This document shows positions 43,423 through 51,551 of a stretch of DNA of 64,000 bases, piece by piece. The DNA comes from Rhizobium leguminosarum. Its GTDB lineage: Bacteria > Pseudomonadota > Alphaproteobacteria > Rhizobiales > Rhizobiaceae. A program made the translations under genes and the position numbers. Location: positions 1 through 64,000 of the forward strand of contig NZ_LWBS01000219.1 in assembly GCF_001652265.1 (NCBI RefSeq), in the 5' to 3' direction. The notes beneath the pieces are model-generated. The model was not told the DNA's origin, did not search any database, and worked only from the letters and a program-made list of their open reading frames with translations. The first letter of the stretch is position 1. Each line of letters starts with the position of its first letter.

Positions 43423-44208
43423 TCAGCGGCGGCCCCAAGGAAATCGCTGTGCCGTCCGCCCGTCCGTGCCGGCTGCGATGGCCGGGCCGGCGCCTGGGTC
43501 GTTTCTGACGGCGCGGGGCGTGACGATCTGCCGGTCGAAGAGCGGCACACCAGGCCGGCGCAACACGAGGATCAGGAAACCACCGGCCAGGATGCCGCCG
43601 ACATGCGCGCCCCAGGAAACGTCGCCGTCAGGTGCGATCGCCAGCATGAAGAACTGCTGCCCGATCCACAGAAGCAGCGGCACGAAGGCCGGCAGGGGCA
43701 ACGGCACACGGAAAAACACCAGCACCCAGACCCGGATGCGCGGATGCAGCATGACATAGGCGGCAACGACGCCGGAGACCGCCCCCGATGCGCCGACCAG
43801 CGGTGCTTCCGAGGTCATGGTCAGCAGGCCGTGGCAGAGCGCACCGGCGGCGGCGCAAACGAGATAGAAAATCAGGAAGCGCAGATGTCCCATCGCATCC
43901 TCGACATTGTCGCCGAAGACCCAGAGGAAGATCATGTTGCCGGCGAGATGCCAGAAGCCGGTGTGGACGAAGGCATAGGTGAGGTAAGTCAGTGGCTCCG
44001 GCACGATTTCGAGCCCCTGCGCCAGCACCGCGTGGCCGAAGGCGATCGCCGGGATATAGCCGAGCCCGACGGTCGTCGCCTGGGCTGCCTGCTCGCTCTC
44101 AAAACTGGTCAAAAGCCAGGCCGCGATATTCAGTGCGATCAGTGCGAGCGTCACCCACTGAACCTTGATATGTTTCAGCGTGTTGGCATCGTGAAGTGGT
44201 ATGAACAT
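43423..44208 (-). CDS. Rhomboid-family intramembrane serine protease
   Basis: A 261-residue polytopic membrane protein with six transmembrane segments. The catalytic dyad is visible: Ser in GASGAVSG and His in SWGAHVGGILAGG. The conserved AFVHTGFWHLAGNMIFLWVFG block precedes it. Substrate unknown. The C-terminal 40 residues are Pro/Arg-rich and cytosolic. It lies upstream of the PduO gene's end on the same strand, 33 bp apart. Confidence 0.92.
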   Translation of the reverse strand: MFIPLHDANTLKHIKVQWVTLALIALNIAAWLLTSFESEQAAQATTVGLGYIPAIAFGHAVLAQGLEIVPEPLTYLTYAFVHTGFWHLAGNMIFLWVFGDNVEDAMGHLRFLIFYLVCAAAGALCHGLLTMTSEAPLVGASGAVSGVVAAYVMLHPRIRVWVLVFFRVPLPLPAFVPLLLWIGQQFFMLAIAPDGDVSWGAHVGGILAGGFLILVLRRPGVPLFDRQIVTPRAVRNDPGAGPAIAAGTDGRTAQRFPWGRR

Positions 44209-44241
44209 AAAGGCCCCTCGGCGATCGTGATCGCGGCAAGC

Positions 44242-44820
44242 CTATCTGGTTTTTCCCGGAACCCAAAGCACATCTGCATGGCCCTGGTCATTTGCATGAC
44301 GCGCAGCGACGAAGAGGAAATCGGAGAGCCGGTTGACATATTTCATCGCCGGCTCGCTGATGATTTCGCCTTCGGTGCGGGCAAGCGCCACCATCAAACG
44401 TTCGGCGCGCCGCGCAATCGTGCGGGCAAGATGCAGATGGGCGGCGGCCGGGCTGCCGCCTGGCAGGATGAAGGATTCCAGCGGCTCCAGACCGGCGTTC
44501 AGCTGGTCGATATCGTGCTCGACGCGGCCAACCTGCGTCTCGGCGATCCGCAGCGGCTCGTAGGCCGGCGGCTCACCGGTGTCAGGGGTGGCGAGATCGG
44601 CGCCGAGATCGAAGAGGTCGTTCTGGATCGACATCAGCATGGCGTCGAGTTCAGGCAAGCCGGCCGTGTACAGCCGCGCCAGGCCAATCGCGGAATTGGC
44701 CTCGTCGATCGTGCCGTAGGCCTCGACGCGCAGATCGTCTTTGAGCCGGCGCGGGCCGGACACCAGCCCGGTCGTGCCGTCATCGCCTGTTTTCGTGTAG
44801 ATCTTGTTGAGCTTGACCAC
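44242..44820 (-). CDS. Cob(I)alamin adenosyltransferase, PduO type
   Basis: A 192-residue ATP:corrinoid adenosyltransferase that forms adenosylcobalamin. The PduO ATP-binding N-terminus KIYTKTGDDGTTGLVSG and the conserved RRAERLMVAL, NRLSDFLFVAARHAN segments are present. It complements cobST (13.9-16.9 kb) in cobalamin use. It is first in, or near the start of, a cluster with the rhomboid gene downstream; HIG1-like and SDR genes lie upstream on the same strand. Confidence 0.93.
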   Translation of the reverse strand: MVKLNKIYTKTGDDGTTGLVSGPRRLKDDLRVEAYGTIDEANSAIGLARLYTAGLPELDAMLMSIQNDLFDLGADLATPDTGEPPAYEPLRIAETQVGRVEHDIDQLNAGLEPLESFILPGGSPAAAHLHLARTIARRAERLMVALARTEGEIISEPAMKYVNRLSDFLFVAARHANDQGHADVLWVPGKTR

Positions 44821-44841
44821 GGTTTCCTCCTTGAATGCCGA

Positions 44842-45045
44842 TCAGGTCGGGCGGCCACCGCCGGTCAGCCAGAGCGTCAGCATGATCAGGATGACGGCGA
44901 CCGCCTGCAACAGCACACGAAGCTGCATCAGCTTGTTGGAACGGTTGGCATCGCCGCCCTTCATCATGTTGAATAGACCGCGGATCAGGACGAGGGCGAC
45001 GACGCCCATGACGATGATCGCGAGGATATAGGTGACTGTGGACAT
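44842..45045 (-). CDS. HIG1-like/twin-transmembrane small protein
   Basis: A 67-residue protein with two hydrophobic helices (YILAIIVMGVVALVLIRGLF and VLLQAVAVILIMLTLWLTGG) joined by a basic loop MMKGGDANRSNKLMQLRV. This matches the HIG1/twin-TM family linked in alphaproteobacteria to respiratory complexes. It is 14 bp downstream of the SDR stop and 21 bp upstream of PduO, on the same strand. The respiratory link is inference. Confidence 0.8.
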   Translation of the reverse strand: MSTVTYILAIIVMGVVALVLIRGLFNMMKGGDANRSNKLMQLRVLLQAVAVILIMLTLWLTGGGRPT

Positions 45046-45059
45046 GGCATTCAGCTTTC

Positions 45060-45893
45060 TCAGTCCATCCAGCGCATCAGGCGGTAGAAGAGGTCTGCCG
45101 GAAGCAGCCGCTTCAGGAACATGCCCTGCTTGGCCGGAGTCGTTACGGGATAATGTGGCCTCGGATCTTTCGAGTTCAATGCGTGTTTCAATACGGAATA
45201 GACCGCTTCCGGGCCGAGTTTGTGGCGATTGACCGGTCCCGATCCGTCGAGTCTCGCCAGTTGCCTGATGTAATCGACGGCGTGCGGCGAATTCTCGATG
45301 TCGATATGCTCCTTGATCTTTGCGAGCGCATTGGCGGTGAACCGCGTGGCGATCGGTCCCGGCTCGATCAGGCTCACATGGATGCCGCTGCCCTGCAGCT
45401 CCATGCGCAGGGTGATGCTGAGGCCTTCGAGCGCGAATTTGGAAGCGGTGTAGGCGCCGCGATAGCGATAGGGGACGACGCCGAGGATCGACGAGCATTG
45501 CACGATCCGCCCCTGGCCACGTTTGCGCATCGGCGGAATGACCTGCCGCGTCAGTTCATGCCAGCCGAAAAAATTCGCCTCGAACTGCGCGCGCAGCGTT
45601 GCCGTCGACAGATCCTCGACGGCGCCCGGCTGACCGTAGGCGCCGTTATTGAAGAGCGCGTCGATGCGTCCGCCGCTGCGTTCCAGAACCGCGCCGACCA
45701 GGTCGGAAATCGTCTCTGTCCTGGCATAATCCATCAGGAAGGCTTCGATGCCTTCTGCTTCCAGCCCCTTGAGATCGTCCGGCTTGCGCACCGTCGCGAA
45801 GACACGCCAGCCGTCGGCTTTCAGCGCCCGCGCGCAATGAGCGCCGATACCGGACGAACATCCGGTCACGACGATGGTGCGCTGCTCCGCCAT
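45060..45893 (-). CDS. Short-chain dehydrogenase/reductase
   Basis: A 277-residue classical SDR. The cofactor motif TGCSSGIGAH is at about 10-19, NNGAYG at the conserved NNAG position (with Gly replacing Ala), and the catalytic YTASK (Tyr and Lys) near 150. Substrate unknown; the pattern fits the retinol-dehydrogenase-like group. First gene of the SDR-HIG1-PduO-rhomboid run; divergent from YihY with a 75-bp gap. Confidence 0.88.
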   Translation of the reverse strand: MAEQRTIVVTGCSSGIGAHCARALKADGWRVFATVRKPDDLKGLEAEGIEAFLMDYARTETISDLVGAVLERSGGRIDALFNNGAYGQPGAVEDLSTATLRAQFEANFFGWHELTRQVIPPMRKRGQGRIVQCSSILGVVPYRYRGAYTASKFALEGLSITLRMELQGSGIHVSLIEPGPIATRFTANALAKIKEHIDIENSPHAVDYIRQLARLDGSGPVNRHKLGPEAVYSVLKHALNSKDPRPHYPVTTPAKQGMFLKRLLPADLFYRLMRWMD

Positions 45894-45968
45894 GGAATGA
45901 TTCCTGTACAAAATGGGACTCGTTTCCCATATTCGGCCAGAGGATACAATCTGGAAAGCCGAGACGGA

Positions 45969-46892
45969 ATGCTGAAGGTGCTGCGCACGATCTACGACGT
46001 GGTCTATGACGCGATCTGTCACATGGTCGAGGACGACGGCTTCGCCATGGCAAGCCATGTGGCGCTGTCGAGCCTGCTTGCGGTTTTCCCCTTCCTGATC
46101 TTCGGCACCGCGCTTGCAAGCTTCCTCGGCGCCGATCAGTTTTCCTCGACCGCCATCCACCTGATCTTCGACACGTGGCCCGAGGCGATCGCCAAGCCGC
46201 TGGCCGACCAGGTACTTCAGGTGCTGACCATTCCGCGCGGCGGGCTGCTGACGATCTCGGTGCTGGCGGCCGCCTATTTCGCCTCGAACGGCGTCGAGGC
46301 GCTACGCATCTCGCTCAACCGCGCCTACCGGGTGCAGGAAACGCGGCCCTGGTATTTCACCCGTCTCTTCAGCCTCGGCTACGTGCTGATCGCGGTCATC
46401 ATCTTTGCGGCGATCAGCATTCTGCTCGTCGCCCTGCCGCTGGCACTCGATTATTCCAGGAAATGGTTTCCGCTATTTGCCGAAACGCTCGACATCGTCT
46501 TCAGCTGGCGCATCTACGGCACGCTGGTGGTTCTGACCGTCGGACTGCTGGTCATGCATCTCTGGCTGCCAGCCGGCAAGCGGCGGGTCTTCGACGTCAT
46601 TCCGGGCGTGCTGCTGACGCTGCTCCTCTGGCTCGCCGGCGCGCTGATCTTTGCCTATTATCTCGCGACCTTCGCCAATTATACGGCAACCTATGCCGGT
46701 CTCGCCTCTGTCATGATCGTGCTGATCTTCCTCTATATGGTCGGCGTCATCTTCATCATCGGAGCGGAGATCAACGCGGCGCTGATCAAGTTCCGCGTCT
46801 TCCGGATGTTTTCGCACACGCTTTCGATCGTCGGCAGAGAGCGCGTCGAAAGGCAATCAGAGCCCGACAAGGCGGCGAATATCCGCCCCTGA
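45969..46892 (+). CDS. YihY/BrkB-family inner-membrane protein
   Basis: A 307-residue polytopic protein with six to seven transmembrane segments and the family motifs DDGFAMASHVALSSLLAVFPFLIFG and the long TM hairpin LLTLLLWLAGALIFAYYLATFANYTATYAGL. Older annotation as ribonuclease BN is incorrect; function unknown. Its last 36 bp overlap the end of the convergent gluQ gene. Confidence 0.88.
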   Translation: MLKVLRTIYDVVYDAICHMVEDDGFAMASHVALSSLLAVFPFLIFGTALASFLGADQFSSTAIHLIFDTWPEAIAKPLADQVLQVLTIPRGGLLTISVLAAAYFASNGVEALRISLNRAYRVQETRPWYFTRLFSLGYVLIAVIIFAAISILLVALPLALDYSRKWFPLFAETLDIVFSWRIYGTLVVLTVGLLVMHLWLPAGKRRVFDVIPGVLLTLLLWLAGALIFAYYLATFANYTATYAGLASVMIVLIFLYMVGVIFIIGAEINAALIKFRVFRMFSHTLSIVGRERVERQSEPDKAANIRP

Positions 46893-47738
46893 CATGCCCT
46901 GGGCGCGCAATTCGCCAAGCCCAGTGTCGCCTTGGCTTTTCGAAAGCTTGCGGCCATCGGCGCCGAGAATGAGACGATGATGGCGATAGACCGGCTGCGG
47001 CAGGCCGAGCAGCACCTGCAATAGCCGATGCACCGATGTCGCGTGGAAGAGGTCGAGCCCGCGCACGACATGGGTGATGCCCTGCAGCGCATCGTCGACG
47101 ACCACGGAAAGATGATAGCTCGATGGCGCATCCGAGCGCGACAGGATGACGTCGCCCCAGACGTCGGGCTCGGCGGCGATCTCACCTGTCCTGCCGTCGC
47201 CGGTTTCCGTCCAGAACAGCAGTTCGCCGATCAGGTCGAGCGCTTTGCGCATATCGAGCCGCCAGGCATGTTTCTTTCCCGAAGTCAGCATTTCCCGCCA
47301 TTCGTCTGCCGAACGCTCGCGATCATTTGCGGGATAATGCGGGGTGCCGTCGGGATCGCGCGGCCAGGATTCACCCCCCGCCTCGTAGGCGGTGACCCGC
47401 GCTTTCACCTCGCCGCGCGTCAGAAAGGCGGGATAGACCAGTCCGCGCTCGATCAGCGTGTGCAGCGCCGCCTGATATTCGGGGAAGTGTTCCGACTGAC
47501 GCCGCACCGGGCTTTCCCACTTGATATCAAGCCATTCGAGATCGCTGAGGATGCCGGCCTCGAACTCCGGCGTGCAGCGCGTCTGGTCGATATCCTCGAT
47601 GCGCAGCAGCAAGCGGCCTTGTCCGGCCTCCGCCATGTCGCGGTTCAGCAGGGCCGAGAGGGCATGGCCGAGATGCAACGGTCCGTTGGGGCTCGGCGCA
47701 AAACGAAAGACGGGTTTTTGACGCTCGCTCGTGGTCAT
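46857..47738 (-). CDS. gluQ: Glutamyl-queuosine tRNA(Asp) synthetase
   Basis: A 293-residue truncated GluRS paralogue that attaches glutamate to queuosine at position 34 of tRNA-Asp. The class I signatures are present as PSPNGPLHLGHALSA (HIGH-type) and KLSKS. The anticodon-binding domain of true GluRS is absent, as expected. The ATG at 47738 is preferred; MAEES at 47753 is possible but would overlap the divergent alkA start. It thematically matches the queuosine-precursor transporter at 18.5 kb. Confidence 0.93.
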   Translation of the reverse strand: MTTSERQKPVFRFAPSPNGPLHLGHALSALLNRDMAEAGQGRLLLRIEDIDQTRCTPEFEAGILSDLEWLDIKWESPVRRQSEHFPEYQAALHTLIERGLVYPAFLTRGEVKARVTAYEAGGESWPRDPDGTPHYPANDRERSADEWREMLTSGKKHAWRLDMRKALDLIGELLFWTETGDGRTGEIAAEPDVWGDVILSRSDAPSSYHLSVVVDDALQGITHVVRGLDLFHATSVHRLLQVLLGLPQPVYRHHRLILGADGRKLSKSQGDTGLGELRAQGMSGADIRRLVGL

Positions 47739-47751
47739 GCTTTCTTCTGCC

Positions 47752-48429
47752 ATGGATTCGGCTTTTGAACCACTGCGAGGCAAAGTGCAGATCATCCGCA
47801 ACGAAGACGATGTCAGGCAGGGCCTCGAAGTGCTGCTTCGCCTCGATCCGCGTCTTGCGCCGATCGTCGCGGAGGCCGGGCCTATTCCGCTGCGGCTGCG
47901 CGAACCCGGCTTTGCCGGCCTTGCCCATATCATCGTCTCGCAGATGGTGTCGCGCGCCAGCGCCGACGCGATCTGGCGGCGCATGCTGCCGGCGGATGGT
48001 CTTTTGACTGCTGAAGGCTACGTGCTGCTTCACGCTGAGGCATGGCGCGAATTCGGCTTGTCGCGCGCCAAGGCCGAGACGCTGTCGCGGATTGCCGAAG
48101 CGGTCGCCTCCGGCCGCCTCGATCTCTCCGGGCTCTGCCTGAAGCCGCCGGGCGAGGCGCTTGCCGAACTGACCGCGCTGAAGGGCGTTGGGCCGTGGAC
48201 GGCGGAGGTCTATTTGATGTTTTGCGGCGGCCATGCCGATGTTTTCCCGGCCGGCGATGTCGCGCTGCAGAATGCCGTCGGGGCGGCATTCGGTCTTGCA
48301 GCACGGCCGCCGGCAAAGGCTCTGACCCAGCTTGCGGAAGTCTGGTCGCCGTGGCGTTCGGTGGCGGCACGGCTTTTCTGGGCCTATTACGCCACGAAAA
48401 TGCGCCGTGACATGGTGCCGATCGGCTGA
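47752..48429 (+). CDS. AlkA-like DNA-3-methyladenine glycosylase
   Basis: A 225-residue HhH-GPD superfamily base-excision glycosylase. The helix-hairpin-helix LTALKGVGPWTAEVYLMF is followed by the Gly/Pro-rich loop and catalytic Asp in FPAGDVALQNAV. It lacks the C-terminal Cys cluster of Nth-type enzymes. Removes alkylated purines by family analogy. Divergent from gluQ, the starts nearly abutting. Confidence 0.9.
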   Translation: MDSAFEPLRGKVQIIRNEDDVRQGLEVLLRLDPRLAPIVAEAGPIPLRLREPGFAGLAHIIVSQMVSRASADAIWRRMLPADGLLTAEGYVLLHAEAWREFGLSRAKAETLSRIAEAVASGRLDLSGLCLKPPGEALAELTALKGVGPWTAEVYLMFCGGHADVFPAGDVALQNAVGAAFGLAARPPAKALTQLAEVWSPWRSVAARLFWAYYATKMRRDMVPIG

Positions 48430-48540
48430 TCGGCAACACTCTTCAAATTGCCTTTATCCTCTGAATTTATTGGACTTCACAATCCTGTAACAACCGGCTT
48501 AATATACAGGTGCAGATGCCGAATCGATCAGGAGAGTCCC

Positions 48541-49098
48541 TTGACGATTGCAGTCTCCCCACAGGCCCTGCCAGCGCTCGTCCTGAACGCTGACTACCGG
48601 CCACTGAGTTATTACCCCTTGTCGCTGTGGTCCTGGCAGGACGCGATCAAGGCGGTATTTCTCGACCGTGTGAACATCATTGCAGAGTATGAACATTCGG
48701 TTTCCTCGCCGAGCTTTTCGATGCGGCTTCCGAGTGTCGTGTGCCTGAAGACTTACGTTCAGCCGTCCCGCAATCCCGCTTTCACCCGATTCAACGTTTT
48801 CCTGCGCGACCGGTTCGAGTGCCAGTATTGCGGCGCTCATGACGACCTGACCTTCGACCACGTCATCCCGCGCGCCCATGGCGGCGAGACGACCTGGGAA
48901 AATGTCGTCGCAGCCTGCTCGCCCTGCAATCTGCGAAAGGGCAGCAAGCTTCCGAAGCAGGCAGGCATGTTCCCGGCGCAGAAGCCCTACCAGCCGACGG
49001 TGCAGGATCTGCACAATAACGGCCGGCTGTTCCCGCCAAACTATCTGCATGAAAGCTGGCTCGACTATCTCTACTGGGATACCGAACTGCAGCCCTGA
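48541..49098 (+). CDS. HNH endonuclease
   Basis: A 185-residue HNH nuclease. The zinc and catalytic core reads CQYCGA...LTFDHVIPRAHGGETTWENVVAACSPCN, with both CxxC pairs and the HNH residues. A TTG start at 48541 follows CAGGAGAG with 5-nt spacing, so translation from TTG is likely. Such chromosomal HNH proteins are widespread in alphaproteobacteria; a DNA-repair role is possible but unproven. No methylase or phage context. Confidence 0.88.
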   Translation: MTIAVSPQALPALVLNADYRPLSYYPLSLWSWQDAIKAVFLDRVNIIAEYEHSVSSPSFSMRLPSVVCLKTYVQPSRNPAFTRFNVFLRDRFECQYCGAHDDLTFDHVIPRAHGGETTWENVVAACSPCNLRKGSKLPKQAGMFPAQKPYQPTVQDLHNNGRLFPPNYLHESWLDYLYWDTELQP

Positions 49099-49105
49099 TC
49101 GAACG

Positions 49106-49179
49106 GCCTACAGCGTCGTGCGTCTTTTCGGAGGCGCAAAAGACGCTATACATTTCGGTTTCCTGCATAATTTATGCAG
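49106..49179. repeat. Palindromic intergenic repeat, copy 7
   Basis: First part AGCGTCGTGCGTCTTTTCGGAGGCGC... parallels 23653-23700. It ends in a near-perfect palindrome CTGCATAA-T-TTATGCAG (49163-49179). The TAA of the dsbB gene lies within that palindrome. Positioned between convergent HNH and dsbB. Confidence 0.7.
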
Positions 49180-49693
49180 TGGTGGCCTTGCGAACGCCGA
49201 CAAATGCGAAGGCCGCAAGCAGGATTCCGGCAATCACGTTCCAGCCGGCAAAAGACAGGCCGAGCACCCGCAGTGCCGCGTCGGTGCAGGACGGGCCCTT
49301 GATGGTGTTGAGCTCGCCGAGCAGATCGCCGGCATTGGTCGTCATGCTGCTTGCCGTCGTCGAGCAGGTGGCCGGGCCGGGCCAGAAATGCCATTCGACA
49401 CCGGCGTGATAGACACCCATGCCTGCCGTCACCAACATCAGGATGCCGGCCGCGAGAATGAGCGCCCGGGTGATCCAGTTCGGCAGTCCGACGAGTTCGG
49501 AGATTGCGGCCAGGATCGCGATCGGGATGGCATAATAATAGGGCTGACGCTGCAACAGGCAGAGCGCGCAAGGAATATAGCCGCCGATATACTGGAAGCC
49601 GAGCGCCGTTCCGACAGCCGCCGCCATGCCGATGGCGAGCAACATGGAATAAATAAAGCCGGGGCGGGCGAGCGGCGAGGAAGTGGCAGTCAT
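49172..49693 (-). CDS. DsbB-family disulfide bond formation protein
   Basis: A 173-residue inner-membrane protein with four transmembrane helices. The DsbB CxxC pair is CALC (IPCALCLLQRQPYYY), and a second periplasmic Cys pair lies in ATCSTTASS and GPSCTDAAL. It would reoxidise DsbA using quinone. No dsbA is in the window. The final residue and stop codon are contributed by the intergenic palindrome. 22 bp downstream of the YqaA gene on the same strand. Confidence 0.9.
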   Translation of the reverse strand: MTATSSPLARPGFIYSMLLAIGMAAAVGTALGFQYIGGYIPCALCLLQRQPYYYAIPIAILAAISELVGLPNWITRALILAAGILMLVTAGMGVYHAGVEWHFWPGPATCSTTASSMTTNAGDLLGELNTIKGPSCTDAALRVLGLSFAGWNVIAGILLAAFAFVGVRKATTA

Positions 49694-49715
49694 GGCAGGG
49701 CTCCGCGAAATTGGC

Positions 49716-50312
49716 TCAGTGGGCAAACAGTTTATAAGCGATTCCGAGTGTGATGAGGACGCCGGCACCGATGCCGACGATCTGACCAAGGCGTTTCTCG
49801 ACGAAGTGGCGGATCGGCTCACCATATCGACGAAGCAGCCACGCCAAAAGCAGGAACCGAGCACCACGAGCTATGATGGCGGAAATAACGAAGAAGCCTA
49901 GATTCATGCCAATGACGCCAGCCATAATGGTCACGACCTTAATCGGCGGAAGGTGTGCTAAGCCGGAAGTCACCAGCAATAGTAACAGGATTTCCCATTC
50001 GCCGTGGATCGCGCCTCGCAATTGTTCGAAATCATCGAATTTGTTGTAGAACTCAAGAACTGGTCTGGCGATTGCGTCATAGGCGTAATAGCCGAGCGCC
50101 CAGCCGGCGATGCCGCCGAGCACGGAGGCGACAGTCGCAATCAACGCATAGCGATAGGCGCGTTCCGGCTTGGCAAGCGCCATCGGCAGGAAGAGCACAT
50201 CGGCGGGGACGAGAAAGACGGAGCTTTCGACGAAGGCGATGACGGCGAGCCAGACTTCGGCCGATTTGCGCGAGGCCAAAGACATGGTCCAGTCGTAAAG
50301 TCTGCGGAGCAT
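49716..50312 (-). CDS. DedA-related YqaA-family membrane protein
   Basis: A 198-residue SNARE-associated/DedA-like protein with several hydrophobic segments (VWLAVIAFVESSVFLVPADVLFLPMALA, LIATVASVLGGIAGWALGYYA). DedA proteins act in membrane lipid or undecaprenyl-phosphate recycling; the YqaA branch is uncharacterised. Upstream of dsbB in a two-gene unit. DNA at 50313-50515 before it holds no other gene. Confidence 0.85.
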   Translation of the reverse strand: MLRRLYDWTMSLASRKSAEVWLAVIAFVESSVFLVPADVLFLPMALAKPERAYRYALIATVASVLGGIAGWALGYYAYDAIARPVLEFYNKFDDFEQLRGAIHGEWEILLLLLVTSGLAHLPPIKVVTIMAGVIGMNLGFFVISAIIARGARFLLLAWLLRRYGEPIRHFVEKRLGQIVGIGAGVLITLGIAYKLFAH

Positions 50313-50515
50313 TCCGTTTCCTTCCTGTTGCGGTGCAGAAAAGCTTTAGGGACCATGCGCGGCGCTGTAAATGCTCGCCCGTGTCCTTCCTGCCACCGCC
50401 GTCCAAAAATTATCGTGATGCGGGCCACCGGCGCCTCTCCCAAGATTTCACGGGATTGCGAATCGGCCATTCTGCGACAAGCTGATTTGGGGACGATGTG
50501 CAGGGTGGCATGAGG

Positions 50516-50800
50516 ATGTTCAAAGTGATTGAAGGCGGCCGTGGGCAGGCTGTGCAAATGGATAACCGGTCCGCAGAGGGGCGCGGACCGAGCAGAGACG
50601 ACGTGCGCCGGGAGGCTGCGCGACGGATCGACGAGAGCGGTTATCATCTGTCCCGCATCCGGGAATTCGCGACCGGCGTGCCGATGCTGGCGTCTCTCAA
50701 ACACTTATCGCTGCAGATCGACTTCGCAGCCGAGGCGTTGTCGCGGCTCGACCCGATCCCGGAAGATTTCCGCGCCGACGGTTATTGGCCGGCGGGCTGA
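50516..50800 (+). CDS. Hypothetical small protein
   Basis: A 94-residue protein starting MFKVIEGGRGQA, basic and helical (DDVRREAARRIDESGYHLSRIREFA). No domain recognised. In-frame alternatives are the ATG at 50510 and GTG at 50498; GGTGG 7 nt upstream favours 50516. It ends just where an IS481 remnant begins, so its C-terminus (FRADGYWPAG) may be native because the stop precedes the IS material. Confidence 0.6.
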   Translation: MFKVIEGGRGQAVQMDNRSAEGRGPSRDDVRREAARRIDESGYHLSRIREFATGVPMLASLKHLSLQIDFAAEALSRLDPIPEDFRADGYWPAG

Positions 50801-50805
50801 GGTAA

Positions 50806-50996
50806 TCCCGCGACGAGCGATCGCCCATCGCACCACCGCCACCGGCCTTGTAACGCTCGACCCAGCGCAAAACGATCTTCGACGAGACGCCATAAACACG
50901 GGCGGCCTGGGCTTGGGACAACCGCCCATCGACAACCGCGCAGGCCATTTCCTCTCGACGCACAGGTGTCAGTCGGGCATTCTTGTGGATGTTCAT
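50806..50996 (-). pseudogene. IS481-family transposase N-terminal remnant
   Basis: About 63 codons on the minus strand beginning MNIHKNARLTPVRREEMA and running through the HTH region SQAQAARVYGVSSKIVLRWVERY to GDRSS, then the similarity stops abruptly near 50806. The catalytic DDE domain is absent. The flank carries an 11-bp inverted repeat (CATTCGGAGCG at 50994-51004 with CGCTCCGAATG at 51047-51057), which may mark the element's end. A fragment of an old insertion. Confidence 0.75.
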
Positions 50997-51105
50997 TCGG
51001 AGCGATCCTGGAAAACTGTTGTGTGGTAACTCCAGTCTCCTAAATCCGCTCCGAATGGACAACCTCCTGAAAGCTCACATCTAGGGATCAATCCCTAAGC
51101 CTGTC

Positions 51106-51130
51106 GGAACAACTGCTTTCGCGCATGGTT
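51106..51130 (+). promoter_or_regulatory. EcfG-type general stress promoter
   Basis: GGAAC (51106-51110), 17 bp, GTT (51128-51130). It fits the alphaproteobacterial EcfG/RpoE2 consensus GGAAC-N16/17-cGTT, except that the base before GTT is G. It is 41 bp upstream of the ATG of the small exported protein. Confidence 0.5.
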
Positions 51131-51170
51131 TCTTTCTCGTGATCAACAAAATCCTGAGGAGGATATACCC

Positions 51171-51500
51171 ATGCGGATGAAACTTGCTGCAGTCTCGCTG
51201 CTCGCCCTTGGCATGGCGACGTCGGCTTTCGCACAGAGCAACCCGCCGCAGGCTCCGACCAACAGCGGCGCCAACACGCCGAGCAGCTCAGAATATAACA
51301 GCACCGGCAACAGCGGCAGCGGCACGACGGTACCACTGGATCCGAATGCGACGAACAGCACGACGAACAATGGCTCCGGCAGTTCGATGAACATGCCGAT
51401 GAACAAGGCGAATTGCCCGGACCAGCCGAGCGGTGAGTCGCTTCAGACGCAAGGCGGCAACAGCGGTACCACGACCAGCGAAGCCTGCCCTGACAAGTAG
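51171..51500 (+). CDS. Small exported Ser/Thr/Asn-rich protein
   Basis: A 109-residue protein with a clean Sec signal (KLAAVSLLALGMATSAFA, cleavage before QSN). The mature part is low-complexity, rich in Ser, Thr, Asn, Gly and Pro, with two Cys (NCPDQPS and ACPDK) that could form a disulfide. GAGGAGG lies 9 nt before ATG. Function unknown. The upstream EcfG-type promoter suggests induction in stress or stationary phase. Confidence 0.75.
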   Translation: MRMKLAAVSLLALGMATSAFAQSNPPQAPTNSGANTPSSSEYNSTGNSGSGTTVPLDPNATNSTTNNGSGSSMNMPMNKANCPDQPSGESLQTQGGNSGTTTSEACPDK

Positions 51501-51551
51501 TCCACTATTTGCCGAAACGCTGCATCTCCGTCGGGAGCTGCGGCTTCCGTT

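Noticed and set aside
45969..46892. Ribonuclease BN annotation for the YihY gene
   Set aside because: The protein is a polytopic membrane protein with no nuclease motif; the old name derives from a misassignment.
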